The notes beneath the pieces were generated by a model that saw only the letters and a program-made list of their open reading frames with translations, searched no databases and had not been told where the DNA came from. A stretch of 64,000 bases of DNA, taken from assembly GCA_905221605.1 (NCBI GenBank), contig CAJNDS010002538.1, forward strand, positions 159,501 to 223,500, written 5' to 3'. This DNA is from Symbiodinium natans (taxonomy: Eukaryota > Sar > Dinophyceae > Suessiales > Symbiodiniaceae). Shown piece by piece: positions 31,498 to 42,617 of the stretch (its first letter is position 1; each line of letters starts with the position of its first letter). The position numbers and the translations under genes were made by a program.

Positions 31498-31724
31498 CTA
31501 GAAGAGGGGGCGAGCGGGGGGAGGGTTTGGGTTTAGGGCTGAGGGTTTAGGGCTTAGGAAAGTTTAGGGTTTAGTGTTTAGGCCTTAGGAAAGTTGAGGG
31601 TTTAGGGTTTAGCGTTTAGGGTTCGAGGGTTTAGGGTGAGGGTTTGAAAGGCAGGGTTTGCGGTTCTAACCCTGTTGCAGACCCAAGGTTCAGGAATTTG
31701 GGAGTTTTAGGGTTGAAGGAAGTC

Positions 31725-31805
31725 GCAGGGTCCGAATTTATGTCGGCTGCGAGCCGAAGTGCTGCAGCTGCTGCGGCTTCCGGCTTGGAGGGTCCGAGGA
31801 TGTAA
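31725..31805 (-). other. Exon-like stretch, unknown
   Basis: Minus-strand frame SKPEAAAAAALRLAADINSD, with flanking G-rich repeats. Splice sites are not fixed. Confidence 0.3.
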
Positions 31806-32699
31806 GACCATTGGAATTGGGGAGCAAACGAACCCGAAGATTGGGACCATACTACCATGAATAGTGCTGTTTAGGATACGTTCGGAACCTAAAAACCCTC
31901 AACTGTCACACAACCCCTTAAAAACCCCCTATGTGCTGTCATAGTCCCTTTGTCAGGATACATTTTGGCCCCCTAAGCCCTAAGCCCTAAAACCCTTTAG
32001 GGGCGACTCTGCGCTCAGATTTCGCTCCTTGCTCCCAAGAGGCACCAAATCCCCCGCATGCGCAACATGAACCTAGAAACCCCAAAACCCTGTAAAACCC
32101 CAAACACTGGTAGTTAAACCCGGAACCCGAGCTGTCAAGCCTAAACCCTAAACCCCTAAAACCCCGAAACCCTAAACCCAACCCTGTCAACCCGGAAGCC
32201 CAAAGCCCAAACCCGAAACCCCAAACCCTAAACCCCAAACCCTAAACCCTAAACCCTAAACCCCAAACCCACTTGTTTGCTTTTGGCAGCTCATGGCTTC
32301 CGTCGCGGCCGCATCTCCACAGCCTCGACCTCAGGGGGGAGGGGGGGGAGGGACGGAGCTGGTGGCTTTTTGGGTGTGCAGGCTTAGGTTTTTGAAGACG
32401 TAGGGCTTTGAGGGGTTTTGAGGGTTTTGGGTTCAGGGTTTAGGGTTCAGGATTCAGGGTTTAGGGCCACTTTAGGGTTTAGGCTTCAGGGTTTGGGGAA
32501 GCTTTTGTGTGCTTCTTGCTGCGGGGGGGGGGGGGGGGGGTGGGGGGAGGGGCTGTAGGAGTTGTCATGAACCCCCCCAAACAACTCACCCACAAGTATG
32601 CACAGTACTCTCCCCTTGCCTATCTGCCTACCCTCGCCTACCTTCCCCCCTACGAGTACCCACAGCCGCCAGTAGACTGCGACTTTTTTGGGGGTTTTG

Positions 32700-33215
32700 G
32701 GGGGTTGGGGCTTTCAGGAGCAGAGGCCTGAAGTCCTCCAGGGAGCTCGGCTCAGGGATAAAGATGCACAAAAAAGGGAAAAAAGGTACGACATGAGATA
32801 ACATGGCGCATGATGTGAGATGATATATCTGCGGATGTATCTGCAACAAACTATCAGACAAAAAACAAAATACAACCGTATTATTGTCAAGTAGAAGGGG
32901 GGTTTTCACTTCTCACGCCGAGGAGTGGCTGCTCACAGCGCCGGCGACGGCGGCGCTGAAGGGAGCCGTTGTTCTCATCTTCGCCTTCGCCTGCGCGGCA
33001 ACAAGACTGCGTGTTTTGGATGTGGGGGGGCTGGGGCCTTCAGGGTCAGACCGGGTCAGAGGCCTGAAGTCCTTTCGGGAGCTCGGCTTTCTAAGAGATA
33101 AGGATGCACAAGAAAGGGAATATGGTACAATATGAGATGACATGGCATGAAGTGATACGATATCTCTGCGGATGTATCTGTAACAAAGGGTAAGGTCAGA
33201 CAATATCAGATAAGA
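32700..33215. repeat. Diverged tandem duplication, about 340 bp
   Basis: The text AGAGGCCTGAAGTCCT followed by GGGAGCTCGGC, a GATGCACAA-AAGGGAA stretch and GCGGATGTATCTG occurs at about 32720-32865 and again at 33058-33210, with the small exon between. A third partial unit follows to about 33345. Confidence 0.6.
32937..32990 (-). CDS. Small predicted exon, partly duplicated
   Basis: An 18-codon minus-strand exon, AKAKMRTTAPFSAAVAGA, between a CCGCGCAG acceptor and a strong GTGAGC donor. A partial copy with a GTAAGC donor occurs at about 33300-33335, in a roughly 340-bp tandem duplication. The plus-strand frame is also open but has no matching signals. Confidence 0.45.
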
Positions 33216-33429
33216 TCATATCAGATAAAAGTAAGATAGATAAGGTCAGACAATTGCAAGGGGGGCTCCAGGCTTCTCATGCCAAGGAGTGGCTGCTTAC
33301 AGCGCCGGGCGCCGGCGACGGCGCGGCAACGAAGGCTCCGGAAGTCAAGGTGTTGTCAATGAAAGTTCATAGCTGAGCATGTGTAAGATGTAGTCATATA
33401 CAACAACATACAGCACAACAAACTCAGTG

Positions 33430-33472
33430 TAACCCACGCGCGCACACACACACACATTTTCATGTATGTATA

Positions 33473-33507
<35 letters not shown>

Positions 33508-33560
33508 ATATATATATACATGTGTATATATCTATATATATATATATATACGAATATACA
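33430..33560. repeat. CA then AT dinucleotide repeats
   Basis: (CA)n at about 33443-33456, followed by long runs of alternating TA to about 33560. Low complexity. Confidence 0.85.
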
Positions 33561-33959
33561 AATATATCATGTGAAATATCAAAAAGAGAATGTATGCAAA
33601 GTAAAGTAGGAAATACGGTTACAAGGCTGGTCGCTGGCCCATCTTATGCCCCGCATGCGGAGGAGGTGCCCTTCTTTTACATGCATGCCTGGGCCTATGC
33701 GCGCTCAGGAAGCCACCGGCAGTCGGAGAGCTCTCGCCCTCGTGTTGCTATCTTGCTGTCCTTGATACATATACTTCTTGAACGTATACGGGATACGGAT
33801 GCAATGTCGGAATGGGTTATAAGCAAAGCCTTCTCAAGAGCCTCACAAAATAGCATGGAGCGGCTCAGATGGGAGGGGGGCCCCCTCAAGGGAGGGGCCA
33901 AATCGTGGTACATCCATATGATCTTTCCTGTGGATGCTGACGCTGAAGATGCTATGCGC

Positions 33960-34310
33960 CTGAGGAGCTCTACGTCGGCTGCCCCACCCCCCCCCCCCCT
34001 TCCTGAGGCCGCTCCCCTGCGGCGCCAAGGGGGAGCCAAAGCTTGTGAGCCGAGCCGCGGAAGATTGAAACCACTGACGCGCGGGCACTGCAAATCCAAG
34101 GTTACATCCTGCTTATGACATGGCTGCTCATGGGTATGACTGCTCGCCTGCTTTCCCTGCAAAGGCTACATGGCAATTATCTGCACACCTATGTCCACCA
34201 ACTTTATTCAAGTTACTCATCAGAGGCCTTGTGTAAACTTGGACAGCGTGCTCCGCGCTTCAGAATGACTCAGGACAAGGATGGGAACGAGCTTAAGCTC
34301 GCGGAGCCAG
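33960..34310 (-). repeat. Conserved 3' flank of Hint copy D
   Basis: Same conserved blocks as downstream of copies A, B and C. The minus strand again reads VTLDLQCPRVSGFNLPR. Confidence 0.6.
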
Positions 34311-34324
34311 CATGTCCTAAAGGC

Positions 34325-36058
34325 TCAGTCCATGTACTCCCCGGCCGCAGTATCGGGAATGGAGGCCGTCTCGTCGGCCTGGCCCCGCCGGCACATCCCG
34401 CCGCGGCGAGGCGGCTTGTTCGCCTGGCCCTTGCTGAGGATGCAGGGCGGGCGGGAGAAGACGGCCACGGGCAGGTCCGGCTCGAAGACGACCTTCAGCA
34501 CCTCGCACTCGTTGGGCTCGGTGTGGACGCTTGTGAGGGAAGCGGGCGCCCCGGAATCGAGGATGACCAGGTCACCCGCCGCCAGTTTCCCAGCCGCCTG
34601 GTAGAGAATCTCTGCCACCTCCCCCTTCTTATCGGGCACCTGCACGGGATGGTCCGGGGTGACCCGCAACGTCGCAGCCCCGGCCTCCAAGCTGACGACC
34701 TCTGTGGCTCGGCCTTTCGAGATGTCCACCACCTCCAGCATGTTCTCGCCGTCCCCGGCCACCACTTGCGAGCCCTTCCGCAGGTCCTTGCCTGTGAGAT
34801 AAAAGTCCATGAGGGAGCTGCGGCACTGGAAGACGGCGTCCAGCATGAAACAGCCCGGCTGGACGGAGAACCCTGACGAGCGGACCGTCGAGGCGGCATT
34901 GCCGGCCTTGCCAGCATTGCCCTCGCCCTCAGTCTGGACCAGCGTGTACCCCATCTCCTCGGCGAGGTTCAACGCAGGGCTGGAGGCATCTTTGGGGAGA
35001 TTCGGGGGGCCGTGGCTGGCAAAGGTGGCCTGAATCGGGGGCAAGCCTTTCGCCTCAGCAAGCTGGCACGCCAGCTGACGGCAGCGCTCCTTGTACGCAC
35101 CCTTCTCCTCATGCATCTGGCCTAACTTCTCCTCCGCTTTGGTCAGCTGCTTGGTTAGCTGCTCACAGCGATCCTTGTACACTGCATTTTCCAGCAGCAG
35201 GGTCTGCAAATCTGACTTGTTTCCGGAAACGGCCAAGCGATTTGATAGCTGCGTGGAGAACTCCTTGTGCTTGTCACACTCGTGCTGAAGCCTGTGCATA
35301 TCACTCTGCATGCCTGATGCCTCGGCCTGTGATGCCTCTAAGTGACGCGCAAGCTGCTCGCGCTGCTCCTTCTGTGCGGCACCCTCATCTTGCGCAGCTT
35401 GAAGCTCACGCGCCTTGTCCGCCACCGCTGCTTCTGCCGCCGCCAGGCGCTCCGTGAGCAGCTCGCTCTGGTGCCTCGCGGCTTGGAGCTCCCGCTGCTT
35501 CTCGGCACTTGCCGCCTCCACTGCCTCCAAGCTGGCGCCGAGATGTGCGTTCTCCGCTTCGGCGGCTTCCAGGCGCTCGGCGAGCTGCCTCTTCTCCTCC
35601 CGCAGCGGCTCCTCCCGCCCCCTCTCCTCCAATCTCTGCCGCTTCCGCGCCGTCTCCTCGGCTTCCGCCTCGGCCGCTGCCAGCCGCCCAGCGAGCTCCG
35701 AGCAGCGAGGGCGGGCTTGAGCCTCCCTCACCGGCGAAAGCGTCGAATTCCAAGCCTCTCGCTTCAGCCCCGCCTCCGAGAAGGAGTTGACGAAGCACCG
35801 GCTCCGCTCGCTCCGCGCGTGCTGGAGGAGCAGCTCGGCGAGCCGCTCCTGGGAGCGGTCCTCGTTCAGACCGCGCCAGGCCGCCGCCTCCGCCGGCCGC
35901 GCGGCCCAGAGCTCCACGGCCCGCGCCTCCACGGCCTTGAGGGCGCGCTGCACATCGGCACGAGCAGGGTCGTACGACGCCAAGTGCACGAAGGCGTCGA
36001 GGACGGTCTCCAGGGGCCAGCCGGCCGGGACCGCGGTCAGCTCGTAGAGATACGGCAT
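34325..36058 (-). CDS. Coiled-coil Hint-domain protein, copy D (intact)
   Basis: 577 codons from the ATG at 36058 (MPYLYELTAVPAGWPLE). Same domain order as copies B and C. The N-terminal 120 residues and the Hint module are nearly identical to copy C, while part of the coiled coil (AENAHLGASLEAVEAASAEK) matches copy A better, which suggests mosaic exchange. Hint features are the Cys of CFMLDAVFQC, the TPDHPVQVPD block and VFSRPPCIL, where the usual Ser-Cys is Ser-Arg. The tail is shorter than in B and C (residues missing before IPDTAAGEYMD). The frame remains open upstream to 36244, but the ATG is conserved. Confidence 0.8.
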   Translation of the reverse strand: MPYLYELTAVPAGWPLETVLDAFVHLASYDPARADVQRALKAVEARAVELWAARPAEAAAWRGLNEDRSQERLAELLLQHARSERSRCFVNSFSEAGLKREAWNSTLSPVREAQARPRCSELAGRLAAAEAEAEETARKRQRLEERGREEPLREEKRQLAERLEAAEAENAHLGASLEAVEAASAEKQRELQAARHQSELLTERLAAAEAAVADKARELQAAQDEGAAQKEQREQLARHLEASQAEASGMQSDMHRLQHECDKHKEFSTQLSNRLAVSGNKSDLQTLLLENAVYKDRCEQLTKQLTKAEEKLGQMHEEKGAYKERCRQLACQLAEAKGLPPIQATFASHGPPNLPKDASSPALNLAEEMGYTLVQTEGEGNAGKAGNAASTVRSSGFSVQPGCFMLDAVFQCRSSLMDFYLTGKDLRKGSQVVAGDGENMLEVVDISKGRATEVVSLEAGAATLRVTPDHPVQVPDKKGEVAEILYQAAGKLAAGDLVILDSGAPASLTSVHTEPNECEVLKVVFEPDLPVAVFSRPPCILSKGQANKPPRRGGMCRRGQADETASIPDTAAGEYMD

Positions 36059-36150
36059 TAGGGCGATCTCGAGAAGGAAAAGGAGCACCTTGTTTAGTGT
36101 GGGCAGCGGGCGGGCTCTCTCCGGGAAATTCCTGTCTCTGAGCCGGGCTC

Positions 36151-36160
36151 GCGCATGCGC
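36151..36160. promoter_or_regulatory. Conserved palindrome upstream of Hint copy D
   Basis: GCGCATGCGC, 93 bp upstream of the ATG, within the same conserved block as copies A, B and E. Confidence 0.3.
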
Positions 36161-36299
36161 ACCTCTCTTAAACGGGACTTGCAGAAGATGCCCTTCACAG
36201 CCCTGAGACCGCACGAACTTTACGCAAACATCTGCGCAAAACACTTCTAGGTCAAAGCGTCACAGAGAATTAGGCAGGCGTTAAACAATGCAACTCAAG

Positions 36300-36375
36300 C
36301 TTCAGCATCAAGGTCATGTTGCGCGCCTTGGCGCGCAGCGACTCCGCGCCCATCTTCCACGCCAGCTCCACGATC
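36300..36375 (-). CDS. Upstream exon-like block of Hint copy D
   Basis: Minus strand reads IVELAWKMGAESLRAKARNM, the best-preserved version of the block also found upstream of copies A, B and E. Confidence 0.4.
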
Positions 36376-36459
36376 CTCAAAAAGCTTCGGAGAAAGCACT
36401 TCTGAGCTTTTGATGGGCTGAGTGGCTGAAACGGTCTCGCTGGGCTGAGTGCCTTCATA

Positions 36460-37380
36460 TCGTCTTCGGAAGGGTCGGCTTCAAAACCGCAATTTCACCC
36501 CGCAGGTATAGAGGCGATGCAAGCAGTCTTTACTCTGTAGCAGGGTTTAGGGTTTAGTGTCTGCTTCTGAATTACGCACATTGATAGGTCTGCTCCTTCT
36601 ATTTGCTTGCTGGCTCTTGAGTAGGGGAGGGAAGTAAGTGCTCCATAACCCACCACCCCCCACCCCCCCCCCCCCCAAATATACCCTTTCTGGGATCATG
36701 GCGTCATCCCCGCTCTCACCCTTAAAGGGATTGCTGAGGACCCTTATTCGACTGCACTCCCTACCCTAAGAACCGCCAAAGGGCAGGGCTTTGGACCTCC
36801 CTTGGGCTCGGAAGCCTCTTGGGCTTCACGGAGCAACCCCAGGCCGGCTCCACTAATCACCAGTAAGGGGCCCCAACACAAGAGCCTAAGTCCTCAAAAT
36901 CCTGTATAAGCCCCTGTAAGCTGCGCGGCGGAAGAACCCGAAACAAGAAATATCTTGCTCTAAGGTTGCGACTCAGGTTTTAACACCCCTGTATCCCCTA
37001 ACCCCTCAACTCTCTAAACCCCTCAGAGCCATGCAAGATTTCAAAGGGGTTGATTCGTCAAGCTGAAGCTGACAGAAACCTCAACAGGGCCTGGGCGTAG
37101 CTAGTGTTCAGATTGTATAGGATTTGGAGTCCAAGGCTTTAGGGTTTAGAAGGTTTAGAGTTTACAGGGCTTAGGGGCTTCAACTATCAGGTCGTGGCGA
37201 CTGCGCGGGCTTGTGACGTTGCAGGTTTGCGTGAGTCACGGTCATGATTTGGGTGTTTCCCCATGATTTCGGCGTTTCCCAAAGCTAGGGCTCCTGCGAA
37301 GATTCTCGAAAACACTTTAGTCCTTCTTGTTTAATTAGGAACCCTTTCATGAAGAGATGGTCTCGCAAACCATGAAGCTT
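36460..37380. other. No gene supported
   Basis: Mixed sequence with poly-C near 36655-36680 and scattered repeat units. No exon-like island with signals was found. Confidence 0.45.
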
Positions 37381-37386
37381 GCGCCT

Positions 37387-37435
37387 GCGTGGTGGGCCAT
37401 GATGCCAGATGCCAAGATCACGTTGTGCACGCAAC
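37387..37435 (-). pseudogene. Relative of the 28722-28758 exon
   Basis: After a GTGACAG acceptor the minus strand reads CVHNVILASGIMAHHAG, clearly related to VILASGIMAGTQ at 28722. The next exons of that gene are not seen here, so this looks like a stray copy. Confidence 0.45.
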
Positions 37436-37999
37436 CTGTCACATGCCACTCGCCCACACCAGGCCAGCTATTCGTGGAGGACACTGACTCATGGACCAAG
37501 CCGGCTCTCTCTCTTATGCCTTAAGAAGCCTAAACCTACTTTCATGGGCGATTCTCGAGCCCTTCTAGAATTCTTATGTTACCTGCAACAAGTAGGCTTT
37601 AGGTTCCTGAGGTATGGTGTCTTTGACATGGGCTCAGGGCTCAAAGGTTGCCGCAAGGGGTCTTGGCCTGTTCCCAGGCTTCTGCGCGGGCAGACTTTCT
37701 AATGGCAAGGGGATCACCGGTTTCAGCTTTAAGGCTTAAGGTTCGGGTTTCGGGCTTATACGGCTTAGGGTTTATAGGGTTTAGGAGTTTAGGGATAGTT
37801 TAGGGTTTAGGGAGAAGGGCTGCCAGTTTCGTGAAAAGTCGGCTTTCACCTGACCTGAGACTTCGATGCATAATTTGGGACACTACGCCCTCCCTCCCCC
37901 CTTTAAGCAGCGAGACAGACAGCACCCTCAACCCTATAAACCCTACAAAACCCCATAAACCCTTGTAAACCCAAAGCCCTTTAACCCTAAAACCCTATA

Positions 38000-38335
38000 A
38001 GCCCCCTGTAAGTCCTAAACCCTAAACCCTAAACCCTAAACCCCAAACCCTTAACCCTTAAAACTCTAAACCCTAAATCCCAAACCCCAAACCCTAAACC
38101 CTAAACCCTAAACCGGCCTTCAAGGCTTCGGACAGCTCGGAGCCTCCCACAGGTGTTCGTGCACTGACAGCTCGCACCTGACATCGTCTCGACTCTCAAA
38201 CTTACACCCTCAACCCTTCATAAACCCTAAACCCTAAACCGTAAACCCTGAACCCTAAACCCTAACCCTCAACCCTAAATCCTGAACCCTAAACCCTAAA
38301 CTGAACCCTGGTCCCTAAACCCCAACACTTTAAAC
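38000..38335. repeat. CCCTAAA arrays
   Basis: Degenerate C-rich arrays at 38005-38115 and 38220-38330, around the island at 38118-38163. Confidence 0.9.
38118..38163 (-). other. Exon-like island, unknown
   Basis: Between a CTGTCAG acceptor and a GCCGGT donor the minus strand reads ARTPVGGSELSEALK. CCCTAAA arrays lie on both sides. It is downstream of the tandem-repeat protein gene. Confidence 0.4.
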
Positions 38336-38433
38336 CCGAAAGTCCCAACCTGTGGTGATCCCAAGCCCCGGCGCCTACAGTCACCAGTCATTCTGGGCGA
38401 TCTGCAACAAACAGAGTGGCCACCCATGGCAGC

Positions 38434-41400
38434 TTAGAGGGGCTCTTCTTCACCCAGTGCCTGCAAGAGTGCTCTGTGCCGACTGTCCGCGTCTCCATCC
38501 CAGTCTGCATGCGAAGCCAAGGCAGTGAAATCACTGCCGATTGAGGTCGCCGCGGATGCTGTTGATGCAGGGGAAGGCTGCGCCAGCGTGGACAGAGTGA
38601 GATCGCCCTCGTCAACCTCTTCTTCACCCAGCGCCTGCAACAGTGCTCTGTGCCGACTGTCCGCGTCTCCATGCGAAGCCAAGGCAGTGAAATCACTGCC
38701 GATTGAGGTCGCCGCGGATGCTGTTGATGCAGGGGAGGGCTGCGCCAGCGTGGACAGAGTCAAATCGCCCCCGTCAACCTCTTCTTCACCCAGCGCCTGC
38801 AACAGTGCTCTGTGCCGACTGTCCGCGTCTCCATCCCAGTCTGCATGCGAAGCCAAGGCAGTGAAATCAGTGCCGATTGAGGTCACCGCGGATGCTGTTG
38901 ATGCAGGGGAAGGCTGCGCCAGCGTGGAAAGAGTGAGATCGCCCTCGTCAACCTCTTCTTCACCCAGCGCCTGCAACAGTGCTCTGTGCCGACTGTCCGC
39001 ATCTCCATCCCAGTCTGCATGCGAAGCCAAGGCAGTGAAATCACTCCCGATTGAGGTCACAACGGATGCTGTTGACGCAGGGGAGGGCTGCGCTAGCGTG
39101 GACAGAGTGAGATCGCCCTCGTCAACCTCTTCTTCACCCAGCGCCTGCAACAGTGCTCTGTGCCGACTGTCCGCGTCTCCATCCCAGTCTGCATGCGAAG
39201 CCAAGGCAGTGAAATCACTGCCGATTGAGGTCACCACGGATGCTGTTGATGCAGGGGAGGGCTGCGCCAGCGTGGACAGAGTGAGATCGCCCCCGTCAAC
39301 CTCTTCTTCACCCAGCGCCTGCAACAGTGCTCTGTGCCGACTGTCCGCGTCTCCATCCCAGTCTGCATGCGAAGCCAAGGCAGTGAAATCACTACCGATT
39401 GAGGTCGCCGCGGATGCTGTTGATGCAGGGGAAGGCTGCGCCAGCGTGGACAGAGTGAGATCGCCCTCGTCAACCTCTTCTTCACCGAGCACCTGCAACA
39501 GTGCTCTGTGCCGACTGTCCGCGTCTCCATCCCAGTCTGCATGCGAAGCCAAGGCAGTGAAATCACTGCCGATTGAGGTCACCACGGATGCTGTTGATGC
39601 AGGGGAGGGCTGCGCCAGCGTGGACAGAGTGAAATCGCCCCCGTCAACCTCTTCTTCACCCAGCGCCTGCAACAGTGCTCTGTGCCGACTGTCCGCGTCT
39701 CCATCCCAGTCTGCATGCGAAGCCAAGGCAGTGAAATCACTGCCGATCGAGGTCGCCGCGGATGCTGTTGATGCAGGGGAAGGCTGCGCCAGCGTGGACA
39801 GAGTGAGATCGCCCTCGTCAACCTCTTCTTCACCCAGCGCCTGCAACAGTGCTCTGTGCCGACTGTCCGCGTCTCCATCCCAGTCTGCATGCGAAGCCAA
39901 GGCAGTGAAATCACTGCCGATTGAGGTCACCTCGGATGCTGTTGATGCAGGGGAGGGCTGCGCCAGCGTGGACAGAGTGAGATCGCCCCCGTCAACCTCT
40001 TCTTCACCCAGCGCCTGCAAGAGTGCTCTGTGCCGACTGTCCGTGTCTCCATCCCAGTCTGCATGCGAAGCCAAGGCAGCGAAATCACTGCCGATTGAGG
40101 TCGCCGCGGATGCTGTTGATGCAGGGGAAGTCTGCGCCAGCGTGGACAGAGTGAGATCGCCCTCGTCAACCTCTTCTTCACCCAGCGCCTTCAACAGTGC
40201 TCTGTGCCGACTGTCCGCGTCTCCATCCCAGTCTGCATGCGAAGCCAAGGCAGTGAAATCAGTGCCGATTGAGGTCACCGCGGATGCTGTTGATGCAGGG
40301 GAAGGCTGCGCCAGCGTGGACGGAGTGAGATCGCCCTCATCAACCTCTTCTTCACCCAGCGCCTGCAACAGTGCTCTGTGCCGACTGTCCACGTCTCCAT
40401 CCCAGTCTGCATGCGAAGCCAAGGCAGTGAAATCACTGCCGATTGAAGTCAGCGCGGATGCTGTTGATGCAGGGGAGGGCTGCGCCAGCGTGGACAGAGT
40501 GAGATCGCCTTCGTCAACCTCTTCTTCACCCAGCGACTGCAGCAGTGCTCTGTGCCGACTGTCCGCGTCCCCATCCCAGTCTGGAGGCCTTGCTGGGCAA
40601 CGGACAGCTGCAGGAATGCCAGGCTTCATCGACTCAGTTGCTTCTCGCCACTCTTGCGCAAAATGTGCAGTGGCATTGCGGTCTTCACGAACATCCCACC
40701 TATTCCGGGGCAGAAGTTGCTGGCATCTACTGGAGCTCGACTCGTCCTCGAACAGGAAGTCTAAGGGCCCTTGACTTCGCCGCCCCAAGGTCTGAGGCGA
40801 GCTCTGGCCCTGCAAGAAGTCGAGTGCCTTGCCACGGATGAAGGTGCGTGTCCGAATATCTTCCTATAGGTTTAGGGTGGTGACAAGAACATTGACAGGT
40901 GCCTCTCCCACCGTACCCTAGTAAACACCCCAAAAAAGCGACGCAACCTTGCTGAGCACCAGGCTTTCAAGTTCGGCCTTCAGGGCAAACCTCTTAAAAC
41001 CCCGAGCGCCGCAGTGGGCGCTGGCCTCATGACTGCCAGGGACCACGCTTGGGCTGCCCGGCCAAGCCTTGCGCTGCTGTTTCGGGTTTATAGGGCTAAA
41101 AGGGTTTATGGGGTTTATAGGGCTTTTAGGGTTTGGGGTTTAGGGTTTAGGGTTTGGGGCCAATACTGCTGAACCCTACGTAACCCCTCCTAAGCCCTTA
41201 ACCCCAAACCTTAGTTCCCCCAAACCACAAAACCCCAAAACCCCCTACACCCCTAAGCCCTTTAAACCCCCAAGCCCCTGAACCCTAAACCCTGAAGCCC
41301 CCTAAATCCGCATAAATCCCCCTAAACCCCCTAATCCCCCTAAACCCCCTAAACCCCCTAAACCCCCTAAACCCCCTAAACCCCCTAAACCCCCTAAACC

Positions 41401-41608
41401 CCCTAAACCCCCTAAACCCCCTAAACCCCCTAAACCCCCTAAACCCCCTAAACCCCCTAAACCCCCTAAACCCCTTAAACCCCCTAACCCTAAACCCCCT
41501 AAACCCTACATGCCATCTCCAAGGCCAAGCCTTCCAGGACCGCTGGCGCCCGAGCCACCGGAGCCCGCGGGCCAGCGCGGGCGTGCGCCCGGCAGCGCCC
41601 CAAAGCAT
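38434..41608 (-). CDS. 58-residue tandem-repeat protein, 3 exons
   Basis: No family recognised. Exon 1 (41531-41608) starts at an ATG with MLWGAAGRTPALARGLRWLG, Arg-rich and acid-free like an organelle-targeting leader. Exon 2 is 40948-41067 (40 codons) and exon 3 is 38434-40863; all joins are in phase, giving about 875 residues. Exon 3 opens with DIRTRTFIRGKALDF and a unique region, then carries twelve units of a 58-residue repeat and a truncated thirteenth. Each unit runs DWDGDADSRHRALLQALGEE, then VDEGDLTLSTLAQPSPAST, then TSIGSDFTALASHA. The period is 174 bp; one unit is 162 bp. Repeats are acidic and Ser/Thr-rich with one short helix. The opposite strand is also open across the array, a by-product of a stop-free repeat in multiples of three. 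Intron 1 is flanked by an 11-bp direct repeat, AAGGCTTGGCC in transcript sense. Confidence 0.7.
38526..40590. repeat. 174-bp coding tandem repeat array
   Basis: Boundaries recur at 38526, 38688, 38862 and every 174 bp to 40428. Unit differences are mostly single bases, with alternating states (GTCGCC/GTCACC, CCCTCG/CCCCCG) that look like higher-order or conversion patterns. Confidence 0.9.
41280..41510. repeat. CCCCCTAAA nonamer array
   Basis: About 18 near-perfect CCCCCTAAA units form the donor-side arm of intron 1 of the tandem-repeat protein gene. The intron's other arm (41090-41160) is G-rich. The Gly/Phe/Arg-rich frame through the array is an artefact. Confidence 0.95.
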
Positions 41609-42009
41609 GGCGAAGGCCGCTCAGGGGTTTTGGTGTAGGGTTTAGAGTTTGGGTTTAGGCTGCAGGGTCTAGGGTTGGGGGGGAAGGGGGGGAAGTTTAG
41701 GGGAAGCGGGGGTTTCGGGGAAGTGGGGGTTTGGGGCTTTGGGGAAGTGTGGTTTGGGAGTTCTGGGGTTTTGCAAGTTTTTGGGTTTTTTGAGCTTTAA
41801 GGGAGTAGAGTGTGAGGAGTTTAGGTTTGCGCTGTATCTTGGGTCTGTATGGGCATTCCCGAAATAGGGGATCTCCTGATCTCCTTATTATATCCCCCCA
41901 AAATACGAGGCCCTAGACCCTCTCTAACTTCGCAGGCAAAGCCCAGAGTGGAGGCTGCAAGCGAGCTTTGCAGTCGGGAAGGCAAACTCAGGATTGCTTA
42001 GCATGGGCA

Positions 42010-42100
42010 CGTATAAGAAAAGTTATAAGTATGTCAACTGTAGCAATCATCTTGTTCGGACACCTTCCAACCCTACTTATAGCCATTCCTGAATCTTCAG
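42010..42100. mobile_element. Fragment of MITE-like family 1
   Basis: Contains TATAAGTATGTCAACTGTAG and, later, CCCTACTTATAGCC, the two internal landmarks of the family. Confidence 0.35.
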
Positions 42101-42617
42101 GTAAGGTTTGAACACCCTGTGAACCCTCAGAGGCAGCCTTACAGGGTTGGCAGTAAGCTGGGCCCCGTTTGGGAAGACTGGCGTTTCAGCGCAACCGGCT
42201 TCCGGCAGCGCTTCAGAAGAGAAAGTGGGGAAGATGAGGCATTCCCGCTGCAAGCTCCTCAATCCTAAACTCTGCCCAAAACCCTAAACCACTATAACCT
42301 TAAACCCTATAAACCCTATAACCTTAAACCCTAAACCCTGAACCCTATAACCTTGAACCTTAATCCCCGTGCCAGGCTTTTGAAGCGATTGCACGCCGGT
42401 CGGCACGCAGGCGGGTGTCTCAACAGACCAGCACCATGAGTAGAAATTCTCGCGTTTAAGGTTAGGGCTTCGGGATATTCAGGGTTTAGGGTTGAGGGTT
42501 GGAGTTCAAATTTGAAGGGCTGAGGGGCCCCCAAAAACATTGACCCTACAGCCTGGAAGCCCCCCTCGAAATGTCCAGCTCTGAACCAATTGGTCCTAAG
42601 CCTTTACTTGCTAAACC

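Noticed and set aside
38525-40774. 749-codon plus-strand open frame across the 174-bp repeat
   Set aside because: The repeat length is a multiple of three and stop-free on both strands, so both stay open. The minus strand has an in-phase leader exon, splice sites and a sensible unit, and every other gene here is on the minus strand.
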